NCBI GenBank assembly: GCA_017354895.1
Contig: CP071497.1
Location: 2,480,001-2,544,000, forward strand
Length of the DNA stretch: 64,000 nt
Source of the DNA: Podospora comata
Lineage: Eukaryota > Ascomycota > Sordariomycetes > Sordariales > Podosporaceae
Direction of reading: 5' to 3'
Shown here: positions 45,755 to 57,445 of the stretch, in pieces
How positions within the stretch are numbered: position 1 is the first letter of the stretch
Layout: the number at the start of each line of letters is the position of its first letter
The notes under the pieces: generated by a model
The model's input: the letters and a program-made list of their open reading frames with translations, nothing else
Database searches by the model: none
Told to the model about the DNA's origin: nothing
Program-made: the position numbers and the translations under genes

Positions 45755-46539
45755 TCAACATGAATTTATCTCTCTACGCTCGGCATGACTTCCTACCATC
45801 CCGACCAGAGCCAGCCCCCCGATTCTCTTCTTTGCTCTCCCAGTGCGGTGTCGAACAAGTCTGGAGTCATCCTGTGGGTGTCCATGTCAGCTGATGGCTT
45901 GTTATAACAGAAGATGAGGGTGCTAACTTACCTTGGAGGATCTCATGTCAGATCCGCTGGTGATCGACTTGGCAGCAGCGATGGCATCAAACAGCTGTGC
46001 CTCGTTACTACCAACAGGCGCGGACACTTTGATGTTGCCACCAGTGGAAGAGCTCTTGACTTGGTAGGTTGTCCTGTCGTAGGTTTGAAGACGCGTCGCT
46101 TCGGGGACGCCAACATCGGTGCTGTCGTGAGGCGGGGGGGTAGTATGAGGCTTCTTGGCCCTGGTCCTGATGAGGGCCGGAGTAATATGGCGTTGTGATC
46201 GGGACGAGGGTGCCGTCTGGGAGCTTCTGGTAGATTACCGCTATTGCTTCGGATGATTGCCGCAGAGGGTATGGCTGTTGACGAGGGGGGTACGTTTGGT
46301 AGTGCTGGTGTTGATAGTATGGTGTGGCCGGAGGAGGTTGGCTTGAAGGGGTGTAGTAGTCGTCGACACCTGCTGTATCTTTGTCGCGGATTTGAAGCCT
46401 CAGTTTCGCGCTGCCTGACAGCAATCTGCGTCTTGAAGGGGTCGGTGTCTTTTGGCGGCTTTGAACGGCTAAGTCAATTTGAGCCAGCCTGGCGGCGTGC
46501 CTGCTGTTTGCTGGCGTAACGGCAGCAAAGGTGCTGTCT
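45755..46539 (-). CDS. Pro/Gln/Tyr-rich protein with doubtful frame (C7 run)
   Basis: Coding sense on the minus strand begins by about 46539 (DSTFAAVTPANSRHAARLAQ) and runs through a Tyr/Pro/Gln-rich part (DDYYTPSSQPPPATPYYQHQ) to QDQGQEASYYPP. At a run of seven C on the coding strand (plus-strand G run 46134-46140) the frame must shift by one base to continue as DSTDVGVPEATRLQTYDRTT and SNEAQLFDAIAAAKSITSGS. It then passes a 60-bp intron (45931-45872, GTAAGT donor) to a stop at 45755. Without the shift the frame ends at 46008. Either the run is an assembly error or the gene is broken. The start exon is not resolved. No domain recognised. Confidence 0.45.
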
Positions 46540-47516
46540 CTGCAGTTGACAACTTGTGAGTACTCGAGCAGGAAACCCCATCGGGGCTTGTGGGCTCGAG
46601 AGCCCCGAACTCATCAGGGGGCTTTGTGGTGGGATTTGCGTCTGGAGAGGGACACCTTGATCAAGTTGGAAACTTGTCACTGACTCAGAGGCCTTTGTTT
46701 GGAATCTGATGTTTTTTGAGGAGGGAAGTTTGAAAGAACCAGGTGAGGTGTTCAAATGAGATTGTTGCAGGGACGATGCAGAGATAGCATTCCATCTTCA
46801 ATGGACTTCCGCGTCATCCTCCAGGGCTAACCACGGACAGCCAGTTCACTGTGGCCATTGTTCTCGGAGAAAACATACATGTATTCAGCCGCTCAAAAGC
46901 TATCGTGTTTTTTTGCAAGGCTTTTGAGTCGAGAGTGCTGGTGCTGACGTTTGAAGAAATTGCGATTGGCGCGTGCACCCATTTTCCATGGAGGGGCGAC
47001 CATACCCAGCGCAGCGCAGTTGATGGCTGCTGCTGTGGCATGATTTCGTTTTGGGGTGACGAGAAGTGCTTTTATGTCTGGGTGGGTGGTGAACGCGTGG
47101 AAAGTTGGCTCGGGAAGGATGAAACGGCACTTGAAAGATTAGTTGTGGTTCAACATTCCATATCTAAGGGTAATGGGTGTGCTCGAATGATGTCATCATA
47201 GAGCTCGGCGTTCAGAAGTAAGGTCTGATCTTGTGGTTTCGGTGAAAGGTATGCCCGAGGTACTATCCATGTTGAGCGATCACCTTCATCGACGAAGCTA
47301 CCCGTAACAAAGAGTATAATTGCAATGCTGGATTCAACTCCATGGAAGGTATAGACCAGAGTCACACCACCTGGGCAATCAACCAAAGTCGAGCGTTTTG
47401 ATGATTTCGATGTCACTTCTTCCCAAAAGTCGCACATGAACTGGGTCCCGTTTCTGGCGACGATTTTCCTTGAAGCGATGCCAGTTTGACATTGCTCCTG
47501 TGATGGACTGGCAGCA
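46540..47516. other. intergenic, possible unresolved 5' exon
   Basis: May contain the first exon of the Pro/Gln/Tyr-rich gene (open minus-strand frame 46755-46540) and the 3' flank of the MFS remnant. Nothing else supported. Confidence 0.3.
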
Positions 47517-49271
47517 CTATACTTGATCCCTGAGCCAGAATGACTCAACACCACCCGCAGCCGCCACTGCAGCCAGCACCCAGAACGCGAGTCCCGCGTA
47601 ACCTTTCCGATCACCGACTTCATAGACCTTTCCCGTGACCAGCGGGCCTACTGATCGTGCCAGGCAACCAAATGAAGCCGCTGCGCTATTGGTTCGAGCG
47701 AGGAAACGTTCGGCTGGTGTGGTTTTAGCGATTCTAGCTGTTCGTCAGACGGGTCAGTCCCAATTTCTTGAGGTAAGCCGGACTACCAGGAGACATACAA
47801 AATGGTCGAGCAAATGTACCTAATCGATGACAACACAACGTTGAACCACAACTCCAGAACGACCAGCATTAGCGCCAATGTGCTGGACGTCACTGAGAGT
47901 CCCAGGCAGAAATGGTGTAAAGGTGTAGACGACCGGGTAGGCGCAGAGCACGACACGGTATGCCTGGAGTGGCCCCATCTTGTTGATAAACCACGACACG
48001 AACCGTATTTGGGCGATGGCTGCAATTATGGCATGAGACAGGAGTATGAAGCCTATTGTTAGACCACCGTACCCGAAAACACCAGCCAGCTTCTGTGTTG
48101 AAATGTCTGGGGGAGCCGCGAGGTAGACAGGCATTATGGCATCTGAAGAGACTTTGTGCAAGGCCAGAAGAGAGACGGATAGAGTCTGGAGGATGAGCTG
48201 CTTTGTCAAGGCTCTCATTGGACGTATGATCTTGTCGTCTTCGTGGTCATAGACATTGCTGACATCCTCTTGCTGGGTATTGTCAAGTGTCTCTAAACTT
48301 TCAAAGCCCTCCTGATTAGTGTCAACCATCTCATAGTCATACTCCTGCCCGTGCGAGGATTGCCTTCCAACAATGTCACGGCCTACTGCAAGGACCCAGT
48401 CCGGAATTTCTCGGAGCTCCGGGTGCGTCTCCTCTAGGAAGAGAGAGGTGAAGATCAACGCAAACAGCTGCAGAGACGCTACCACGGGATTGGATAGCAA
48501 AAATGGATAGGTTTTCCATATGGAACCAGGTGGGAACACCGACAGGTAGTTTTTGCCTGGCTCTGCCAACATGCCTCCAAGAACTGGGCCGATGAGATTG
48601 CTGGTATGGGTTAGATCCAGGCAAGGCTTCTGAGTGGAGTATCCACAAGCTGTCCATGTGTCGTACATATTCCAAAGACCTAATAAACGTCACAAAGGAC
48701 AAGGCAGAAGCTTCTCTCCCCTGTCTTGTCAGCATTCAATAGCTCTAATGTTGCTTCAGAACTAACCTCTTTGCCCATCCTTTCTTGCAACCTCAACAGT
48801 ACACGCTGGAACTAACCCGGTGTTGGGGTTGAGAAGACCACCAAAAGCCCTCGATGCGACAGCACTGGCTATGGAATGTGAAATACGATGTCATCCTGAA
48901 GTTATCATGCCACACACTGAACCGATGAGAAGGCATCTCTTCCGACCGATCTTGTCACTGACGCAGGACCAGATCATGCCACTGAGGAATTCGGAAAAGG
49001 TGAATATTGCAATGAGGAGGCCATCGTAAAAGTATATCTGCGCATCAGGGACTTCGTTGAAAGAGCCGATCATGAAATAAACATATGGGAAGATGCTGGT
49101 CCATGGAATGGCCTTGGTTGCTCGTAGGGAGCCTAGGCTCAAGTCAGTGATGTCGATGTACTGAAAAACAGGCGAGCTGTCGTACCCACCGAGGCAAATA
49201 AGTTGAAGACGGATATCAACAATTGGCCCGACGCTTTCACTGATTGAAGCCATCATCTGAATGATATTCAT
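47517..49271 (-). pseudogene. decayed major facilitator transporter (YCR023C/ZIFL-like group)
   Basis: The minus strand carries a recognisable MFS protein. AIPWTSIFPYVYFMI is the first span, IWSCVSDKIGRKRCLLIG the loop 2-3 motif (GxxxDrxGrr), SRAFGGLLNPNTG follows, then NLIGPVLGGMLAEPGKNY, FLFLEETHPELREIPDW-like sequence and a long acidic central loop (HEDDKIIRPMRALTKQ). The later spans are GYGGLTIGFILLSHAI and ALMLVVLELWFNVV. The last exon ends LAFWVLAAVAAAGGVESFW and a stop at 47517. Disablements: an in-frame TGA after SVCGMITSG, and two frame changes between TPFLPG and SRIAKTTPAERFL. Some introns need weak donors. The family includes DHA1-like exporters. Closeness to the LTR-split receptor gene suggests a locally decaying block. 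Confidence 0.7.
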
Positions 49272-49783
49272 ATGGTGAGATCGATGTCTAAGGTATCTGT
49301 CAAGGCCGAAAGGGCGGGGTCAAACTGCAGGTGAGCAGTGCTCGACATGCACCTGCCCCACAATATCAAGGTGAGTACCACATTGAGTACCTCATCATCC
49401 AGCATCTCAAGTCAGACCTGGTCCAGCACTTGATGATGCCAGGCTGGCCCAGCCTTTGACTCAATGTGACAGTTTGAGCGCAGAACTCCATGAACGTGCA
49501 TGGCACCTGTTGGCAGCTGGTAAGGCAGCCAATCCGAGCCAGAAGATGTCAAACCGTATATGGGGTCCCAAAAGGTGCCAATTCTGGTGTTGCACGAGGG
49601 TGAGTTAGTGGCTCAGGTCCCACCGCCAAGATAGTAATTCCTTAACAGTGGGCCCAATTAACTATTCTGACAGAAGATAGCCGGAAGGTGCAGCTGCCTT
49701 GGACCCCTCTTTCAACTCAACGAAGCCTTCCAGGTTGACTGTCTCCAGATGATCAACACGTCTTTCGCCCAAGAACTTTCTTA
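49272..49783. other. intergenic, upstream of the NLR gene
   Basis: About 500 bp with no protein-coding support. It should hold the NLR promoter and possibly an unresolved first exon, because the first clear NLR coding frame lacks an ATG. Confidence 0.35.
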
Positions 49784-52700
49784 TTGCATCAGGTAACTTA
49801 CAGAGATGGCAAGTACGGCCCCTACCCTTTTAATGCCCAATCAGCTGACAACGTCTTTGCCCCACAGCTTCAAAAATTCCGAACGTCTTTTCATGTCAAG
49901 CCACCAGCATTGGACCCAGATCCATTCGGTCTCACATTGATACATGATGCGACAAACTCTGTGGGCGATATAATCTTCGTCCATGGCCTTGGCGGTTCTT
50001 CCCGTCGGACATGGTCGTGGAATCGCGATCCCGCTATCTTTTGGCCGTCCTGGCTGTGACAAGGGCTGTAACATCAGAGCTTGGAACTCATGGTTCAATT
50101 CAGGCTAATAATCTTCAATGGCCTCGAAGTCTGTGATACTGGAAAGGAAGAAGAAGATATACAGTCTTGGTGTTTCCAAACGCGTATTTATCCTTCCTCG
50201 CGTGGCCCGTGCCCTTGTTGGCCTCAGGCCATCGCCAAGTCCTCCCATATCCTACTGGGCCAGTGGGCTTCCTTTGATAACCGCCATGCCTCTGTTTGTC
50301 TGCCTCACTTTGAATGAGAGGTTCTCGACGTGCAGTTACCCCTCCTTGTGGTGGTATCGGTGGTGTTGTTGGGCATGGTTGCAGGTGGTTGACTTTTGCA
50401 GGTGCTGGCTTTTGCCGTGTGACACTGGCTCCGCCATGAAGAGTCCTTATCTCATTACCGAGTATTCTCATTCGGTTACAACGCAAATTTCCGCGAGTCG
50501 GGGACTCCTCTAAGCATCCTGGACTTTTCCAAGAGCCTTCTAGTCAGGATGAGAGCTTATAGACAAATGGACACTGCTTTTATTGGAACTGTAAGCCTCA
50601 GCTTACCCCTTTACCCCCTTTAGGCTGAGCACCCTACTGATGATGAACAATTCACCGACACAGAAACCAATAGTATTTGTAGCACATTCTATGGGGGGAC
50701 TGGTTGTCAAAAAGGTTCGATCAATCCCCATGATGGCCACCTTAGCCGTCGAGTATAGCTGATTAAACCCAACTCAAGGCACTCCTTCTTGGCAAAAATG
50801 ATGAAGAATATTGTGATATGGTGGCCCGAGTTCATGGTATTATGTTCTTGTCCACTCCTCACAGGGGTTCCTCACACGCGGCTACCCTCAACAGCATGCT
50901 TTCAGTTATCGGATCGTCTCCTAAGGTTTATGTTGCCGAGTTGAATCCATCTTCGACATCCATCGAAGATATCAACGAACAGTTTCGTGTAATCTGTTCA
51001 CCTTGGCAACTTGTTTCCCTGTATGAAACACAACAGACCAGGCTCTCTCCAGGGTTAAGGAGAATGGTAGGCTTATTCCCCGAAGGCGGTTTCTAGATGC
51101 TGAATTGTCTTTGCCACAGATTGTCGACAAAGGCTCGGGTATTTTGGGTTACCCAAAAGAGGTTTCTGCTCCGCTTGATGCAGATCATCATACAATTTGC
51201 AAATACCGAAGCCGCCTTGACTCCAATTATCTTTTGGTGGTAGATTTGTTAAGGCAACTGACTCGAGGAATCGGAAGTCACCATTCGAGTCAGTGGCGTC
51301 CACTCTAGTTTCACGACTGCGACACCGACTAATACCAAATACCCTGTAGCAATAGCTCCCAATGTCCTTCACAAACAGGGCACCTCTCACGTTGAAATGC
51401 TCGAGTCAATACTAGGGGTTAAAGGGAGTATTCGACGGGTTCTTGACTATCACCTGGCTGACGCCCTTCCAGGCTCATGTGAGTGGCTTCGAAGGGATGC
51501 ACGATTTGCAGAATGGATTGATACATCGGGCCGATCACCGCACGTCCTGTGGCTGGTAGGGTTACCAGGAACAGGAAAGTCGACACTTGCCGCGAAGACC
51601 ATCGACCATATCCAGCAAACTCTTCATGAATCGAACTGCCAGTACCATTTCTTTTCAGAGAGTGACCCGCTGAAACGGGATTTGTCCTTGTGTCTTCGAG
51701 CGATTGCCCTGCAGTTGGCCATTGCCCATCCACCTCTTGCTGGACGACTCATTAAGTTCCACCGAGACACGAATTTCTCAGCTGCAGAGCAAACCTTTGC
51801 TCGTGTCTGGGATACTATTTTCGAGAACATCATCTTTCCAATCGACTTCGGGCACTCGCTGCACTGGGTTTTCGATGGTCTGGATGAGGCGGACCAGCCA
51901 CATTGTCTTGTACGGCGTTTGATGTTCATGCAGTGCCGAACAACCATCAAAATACTGTTTATCAGCAGACCACAAAGAAATCTGACGGCAATTTTGACCA
52001 CCAAAATTGGAGCTGGGAGCCTAATAGAAGTGTCTGCTGAACAGACACGGGGCGACATCGAGCATTACATCTTGACGATAGCGAGGGAACTCTTTACTTC
52101 GGACCAGCTCTCTCAACAAGAGGTGATCAAAAAAATACTTGAAAGGGCGGAAGGATCTTTCCTCTGGACAAAGTTGGCACTCGACACCTTGCGAGACAAC
52201 TGGCATACGCTGGCTGATATCGATATTGCCTTGGGGGATGTACCAAATGGAATGCACGGGACATACGAACGAATGATGGAGAAGGTCAAAAGTCAATCGG
52301 CGCGGCCACGAGAACTGGCTCTGCGGATTCTGACCTGGGTCTGCTGTTCCTACAAACCTTTAACCATATCCCAGCTTTCTGTGGCCTTGAAACCCGAGTT
52401 CGATGGCTTTCTCAAGCTCGAGGAATCAATTGAGCAGGTTTGTGACCAGTTCGTCCGTGTGAACAAAGGCCGAGTGTCACTCATTCACGCCACTGCGCGC
52501 GAGTTTCTCCTCCATGCATCACCCCAAGGCTCGGCTGCACCCATTGATCAACAGAGTGGCCATGGACGTCTTGCCATTTGGTGCCTACGTTTCCTATCTC
52601 AGGATGAGTGGCGACACAGGTTCTCGGCGTGCCAACAAGAACATATCTTCGCAGATCGACTCGAAGCACTGTATCCCGAATTCCCTCTCTTACGGTACGC

Positions 52701-55212
52701 CATCAGCCACTGGGCCTATCACGTCAGCAATGCAAGGACCAGTTACTCCGATTTGATACCAGCTCTGGAAGCCTTCTGCAACAAATACATTCTGCACTGG
52801 GTCCACGGCCTGGCTCTTTCTCGCAGGTTGGACCTTGTGGTCACCGCAGTCCGTCATCTTAGCACATGGGCCGGTCGAAGACAACTGGAGCCACAGGTGG
52901 ACGTAGAAGGCTTGTGTGTCACGAGTATTGAGCAGTCCACCACCGAAAGCTCTATTTTGCAGGGTTGGATGACCGATCTGATACACATCGTCGCAAAGTT
53001 TGGATCGAATCTCCTCCGAAGTCCATCTTCCATATACAAGAACGTCCCATCACTATGCCCAAAGGGATCTGTCACGTCGCATACTTATGGCCAAGGAGGC
53101 AGCTGGCTTCTGTCTGTGAAAGGCCTAACAGCCACAGGATGGGATGATAGGCTCGCGCACATCACCATTGGAGAAGACGAGATTCTATCCACTGTTCGGT
53201 GTGCTGGGCGTTACTTCATTGCGCTCAACTCTTACAACGGGGTTGTTTATGTCTGGGACAAGGACACCTTCCAAGAGATTAGGGGACTGCAGCATGGCGA
53301 ATGGGTCATGCTGCTGTCAACTGACAACAGTGGACGGCTGGTTGCCACGGCGGGACGGCACACATTTTGCGTCTGGGAACTAGCCACCGGCAAGCTTCTC
53401 TACAAGGTCCCCAAGACCAATCCTTCGCGGACCGTGAGCCTGGCCTTCGCGCAGGCTGATACCAAGCTTCTGATCGGCTATGATGACTGCACCTTGTCCT
53501 TGTACGACTTCGAAAATGCAAAGGAGGAGTTATCTTTCACCGTGACCTTCAGCGAAGTGCCACAGCTGAGTTGCCCTAGGCTGATGGTTCTCAGCCCGAA
53601 CCAAAGGAAGATATCAATCGCATTTCCTGGTCAGCCTGTGGCTTTGTGGGATATTTCACAAACACAGGAAGGAAACCCCAGGCCGCGGCTTTGTGTGCGC
53701 AGAACTAACAAAGATGTAGAGGTGCACGGGGGAGGGATGTTCAACTCGGCTGAGAGGATAATATGGTCCCCTGACGGCTTCATCGTCTACATTCTCTACC
53801 AAGACACCACGGTACTTGTGTGGGATCTTACAGAAGACGACCAGATTGAGCGCAACAACACCGGGGCGAAGGAAATGGCCATCAATAGCCAGGGCACCTT
53901 GCTCGTCACCAGCAATAATGATGGAGCAATCCATCTCTGGAGTCTTCCCTCTATCCAGTGGCTTTATGAGCTGAGGACGGACGAGTTCGTTCGTGATATT
54001 AGTTTCAGTCCTGACGGCCAGCGCATCTACGATGTTCGGGGGTCAGGATGTAATGTGTGGGCACCGGATGTTCTCATCTCACCAGATGTGATTGGTCATG
54101 AAACGCGTTGCATTTTGGATTCCTCACCTTCCGTCGACAGTACGAGGCAACAACAGCAACAGGATGCACACATTGCAGCTCTGGTATGTGACGAGCACGA
54201 GGAGTTTTTCTGTGTTGGCCGCGATGACGGGTCGATCAACATCCATGACCTGAAAGACGGCGCAGTGGTCAGGAAGGCATACAAGCACGGGAACACTTCT
54301 GAGGTTGTCGCGATTGAATGGTCGCGCTCCCGGCGATACATTGCCTCAGCTGATGACTCTAGCAAGGTCGTGGTGAAGAGGCTCAGGGTCAAGGAGGATG
54401 GGAAATGGGCCGTGTTTCCGGTTTTTGACTTGCGGGTAGGGGATGTGGTGACACAGGTGCTGTTCAACTGGGATGAAACTCTGTTGTTGATAAGTACAGA
54501 TTCGTCAGTCCGTGTATGGGATGTGAAGGCAAAGGCTGAGACGTGTAGGAGGCGATGGGAGTCCATGGCCGGCCATAGGTGGTTGAACTATCCTGATACT
54601 TCGGCTCGTCTTATTCGGTTGACTGCAGAGGGAGTTTGCGTTCATGCTTGGGCTGACTTGACAAATGAAAAGGAACTGGAATATGAGATGCCGACTATCA
54701 AGGACCACAATGATGACGAGAAAAAAGGCGATACTCCCGATACACCGACCTCACAAACCCCATCCCATTCGACACTACAAACAACACCACCCCAGGTCCC
54801 ACAAGAAATAATTACAGCAGTTTGGCAGCCCACCAACGCTCAGTACATTCTTTATCAAACTCGATCCTCCCACCCCACGAGAGACAGAGGCAATGCCTTC
54901 TACCTCCTCCATATAAACAACGAGGTTTTCTCACGAACGAAACTGTCACCCCTCCTCAGCAGTCGAGTCCGTCACATTCTTGGATTTGTCCAGGACCAAC
55001 TGGCGTTCATTGACTGTGACAGTTGGATCTGCACGGTAGCGGTTCTTCATCACCATCAGCTCGCAGTAGGGGAGGCAGTGAAGCAGCATTTCTTTCTCCC
55101 TAGCGATTGGGTTCACTCTTCTCTTACGCTGCAGGTCATAAGTCGACGAGGGGTATTGCTGGTGGCGAGGAATGGCGAGGTGGCGGTTGTGAGGTATATG
55201 AAAGGGTTTTGA
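49784..55212 (+). CDS. fungal NOD-like receptor: alpha/beta-hydrolase, NACHT, degenerate WD40; split by a solo LTR
   Basis: Coding sense begins by 49790 without a clear ATG (start unresolved). The lipase-like N-domain has GDIIFVHGLGGSSRRTWSW before the LTR. After the LTR the frame resumes as WLRHEESLSHYRVFSFGYNA and reaches the nucleophile motif VFVAHSMGGLVV. Introns: 50591-50663, 50715-50778, 51067-51119 and probably 51240-51378, all phase 0. The last exon, 51379-55212, is one frame of 1277 codons. It holds NACHT with Walker A GLPGTGKST and Walker B LHWVFDGLDEAD, a winged-helix/helical linker, then about ten degenerate WD40 blades (VYVWDKDTF, FCVWELATGK, VALWDISQ, VLVWDLTEDD, IHLWSLPS, VRVWDVKAK). 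Such STAND proteins sense ligands through the repeats and trigger the N-terminal effector in non-self recognition. With the LTR in place only a form lacking part of the hydrolase could be made unless the LTR is removed by splicing. Confidence 0.85.
50055..50424 (-). repeat. solo LTR (370 bp) inserted in the NLR hydrolase domain
   Basis: Begins TGTGACAAGG and ends GTGTGACA, flanked by the perfect 5-bp duplication CTGGC (50050-50054 and 50425-50429). Read on the minus strand it starts TGTCACACGG and contains a TATA-like GATAAATACG, so it probably lies antisense to the gene. Composition is GC-normal. It differs from the 12101/28131 family except for the TGTCAC-type ends, so it is another LTR family. 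No internal retroelement sequence remains. Confidence 0.85.
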
Positions 55213-55844
55213 GGCATGATTGAGGACGGCATCGTGACCGGAATGACCTTATATCTGGGATAAAATGGACAGTTGCTGAAAGTAAAGTTGACGCGAGTCA
55301 TGACAACTCTATTTCCATCTCGTTCGGTAATAGTATCAAATATTCCAAGACTTTGCCGAATACCCGGCTCCTGCCTCTTATTGTCCAGAAGTGTGGTGCG
55401 GTGAGTTGTTCGAAGTTAGTGGTTCTCGTGGACGGACATCTGCGCTTCGAGAGATCGTCGCTTCAAAAGATCCTCGCTGAAAAGAATCACGTTTATCTTC
55501 TCCAGACGTGGAAACACTTAGTGGACAGTTATCAACTGTCCTCATTCTGACATGCATGACCCCGCTCTTATTCCCAGATAGCTGACAGCCAAACATCCAG
55601 ATACATCGATATCAAAAGCAGATGATCTATTGAACATGTTAGTTTCATAGACTGTGTGGCGCCGCAAACCGGACATCCTAATCCCGCCCGATAATGCCGG
55701 TGTTGACATATCCCCTCACCGGCCTTGTGCCTGTTGCACTTCTCCCCCTTGGTTTCTCCTTCATCAACAACTTACCTTACCTCATACCTTCGGCGTGGCG
55801 ATCTTCAACTTCATATCTCTCGTCCAACAACACAGACCAAAACA
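55213..55844. other. intergenic region
   Basis: About 630 bp after the NLR stop. No supported gene. The part near 55700-55840 is probably the old promoter/leader of the SDR remnant. Confidence 0.35.
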
Positions 55845-56677
55845 ATGGCCGAACGTTCAAATCTGACTTCAAGGGCTATCCCATCAACTACACTCCGTTT
55901 TCCAAGCTCTCCAGCTCCGACACCGTCCGACTTGCACGATGGAAATGCCGATACAAACCTAGCCATCGAACGCTTCCGAGTCTCCGGAGTTGCAGTCGTA
56001 GCTGGCGGAGCAGGTGATTTAAGTGCTGTCTCCAGCAGAGCCCTTCTTGAACATGGACTCCAGAAAGTAGCCATATTCGACGCCGCCACAGAAGATATAG
56101 CCAAGCCCGTCATTTTCCAGCTGTAGCCGCCGTTGTTCAGAACTCGGACCTATCACGATATTGGCCAACTTTGTCTGCATTGTGTGAGTGAGCATGCTAT
56201 GCAGCACTCCATAGACTCGTGGAGGCGAACTCTCGAGGTTAACACCACCGGGTCATTAATCATTGCTCAGGCCGTTGCCAAAACAATGGCAGAGGCCAAA
56301 ACAATGTCAGAGGCCAAACAGGGGGCAGCATTGCTCGGGTGGCGAGCATATCGGGCACTTGGGTGAACTTCCCGCAGCTACAGGCTGGGTACAACGCTTC
56401 CAAGGCGGCTGTTATTATGATGAAGAATTCTTTGGCTGTGGAGTGGGATCGGTATGGGATTACGGTGAATACCATCAGCCCCGGCTATATGAACACCATT
56501 CTCAACGAGGGAGAGGGACTTGATGAGGCGAAGAAGATTTGGCTGGCCAGGAACCCGCTGGGGAGGATTGGCGAGCGGGAGGAGCTGTGTGGTGCTGTGG
56601 TTCCTCTTGCTCGTCGAGCGGGAAGCCACATCACTGGGGCAGATATCGTTGTGGACGGCGGTCAGTCTCTTTTGTGA
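55845..56677 (+). pseudogene. decayed short-chain dehydrogenase/reductase
   Basis: From MAERSNLTSRAIPSTTLRF at 55845 the frame shows an SDR N-terminus with a modified cofactor loop (VSGVAVVAGGAGDLSAVSSR, where TGGxxGxG is usual), then a stop. A shortened middle reads SIDSWRRTLEVNTTGSLIIA in another frame. A further shift in a G run leads to the C-terminal half: SISGTWVNFPQLQAGYNASK with the catalytic YxxxK, ITVNTISPGYMNT and GADIVVDGGQSLL at the end. The C-terminal half is well preserved and resembles sorbitol/arabinitol dehydrogenase-like SDRs. The substrate-side middle segment seems deleted, including most of the NAG strand. Decay therefore appears recent. Confidence 0.7.
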
Positions 56678-56987
56678 CCTCGCTTTGAAGTCCTTTGGAG
56701 TATGAAAAGGAAAAGGCCATCAAACACATGAAGCTGGATTGTCAAATATGCACTCAACCTTTCCACAGAATTTGATGTTTCACTGTCGTCTCCAGACCAA
56801 TTCCAAACCCTGCAACTAATGCAGCAGGCCCAGTCTTCTGCCACGTGGCTACCACGTAGCTACTCGGTGGCTCAAACTTGCCTACCACCTTCCTCCCCAT
56901 GCTTACCTGCAGTGCCCCCACCGTACCACGCCAAGTGGCGTGATATGCCCAATCTCTGCCGATTGATATCATCAAACAAAGGAAAAC

Positions 56988-57094
56988 AGTCCCGTGGTCT
57001 AGTGGTTAAGATTTCGCTCTTATACCTTTAAGTCGTTTCACGGCTAACGGTCATGATCAATGCGGATACCCGGGTTCAAACCCCGGCGGGACTA
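56988..57094 (+). tRNA. intron-containing tRNA, probably Ile (UAU)
   Basis: 107 nt with a perfect 7-bp acceptor stem AGTCCCG/CGGGACT, D arm GTCTAGTGGTTAAGAT and T arm CCGGGTTCAAACCCCGG; a T5 terminator follows at 57099. An intron of about 35 nt lies after the anticodon loop. The loop CTTATA with T33 gives anticodon TAT (Ile), an isoacceptor that often has an intron in fungi, but the anticodon stem is poor. The D-arm sequence resembles tRNA-Glu and a CTT reading is possible, so identity is uncertain. Confidence 0.7.
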
Positions 57095-57445
57095 ATAGTT
57101 TTTGTCTTTCCTTTTTGCAATGATTTTAGCCCCTACATCATTGAGACATTGAGTAGCTAAAGCTAGAGTTTGCAAAGTCGGCAGTGAAGAGCAAGACCTC
57201 TAAGGGCGTATATATTATTATTATATTTTGAAGGCTCTGAATATAACCCAGATATATATCAATAGCATTCGAGGCCTTGATCATTCTCTGTTGCAAGTCT
57301 CAATTACATATGCTGCGGCGTGACATCCTAAGCAGATAACACCCAAACGCCGTCCCCAGATCCCAGCGATATCCCTCCCCACATGATCCCTTAGATTCAT
57401 CTTCCAAGTTCCATGAAAAACTCGTAACTCCCATATACTCCCCCC
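57095..57445. other. intergenic region
   Basis: Pol III terminator just after the tRNA, then AT-rich sequence with TATATATTATTATTATA near 57210. 3' flank of the minus-strand gene at 57446. Nothing else recognised. Confidence 0.35.

Noticed and set aside
45147-45761. Ser/Pro-rich minus-strand frame of 204 codons
   Set aside because: Exact antisense of the Lys/Glu repeat tail; GAG/AAG repeats necessarily read as Ser/Pro/Leu on the other strand.
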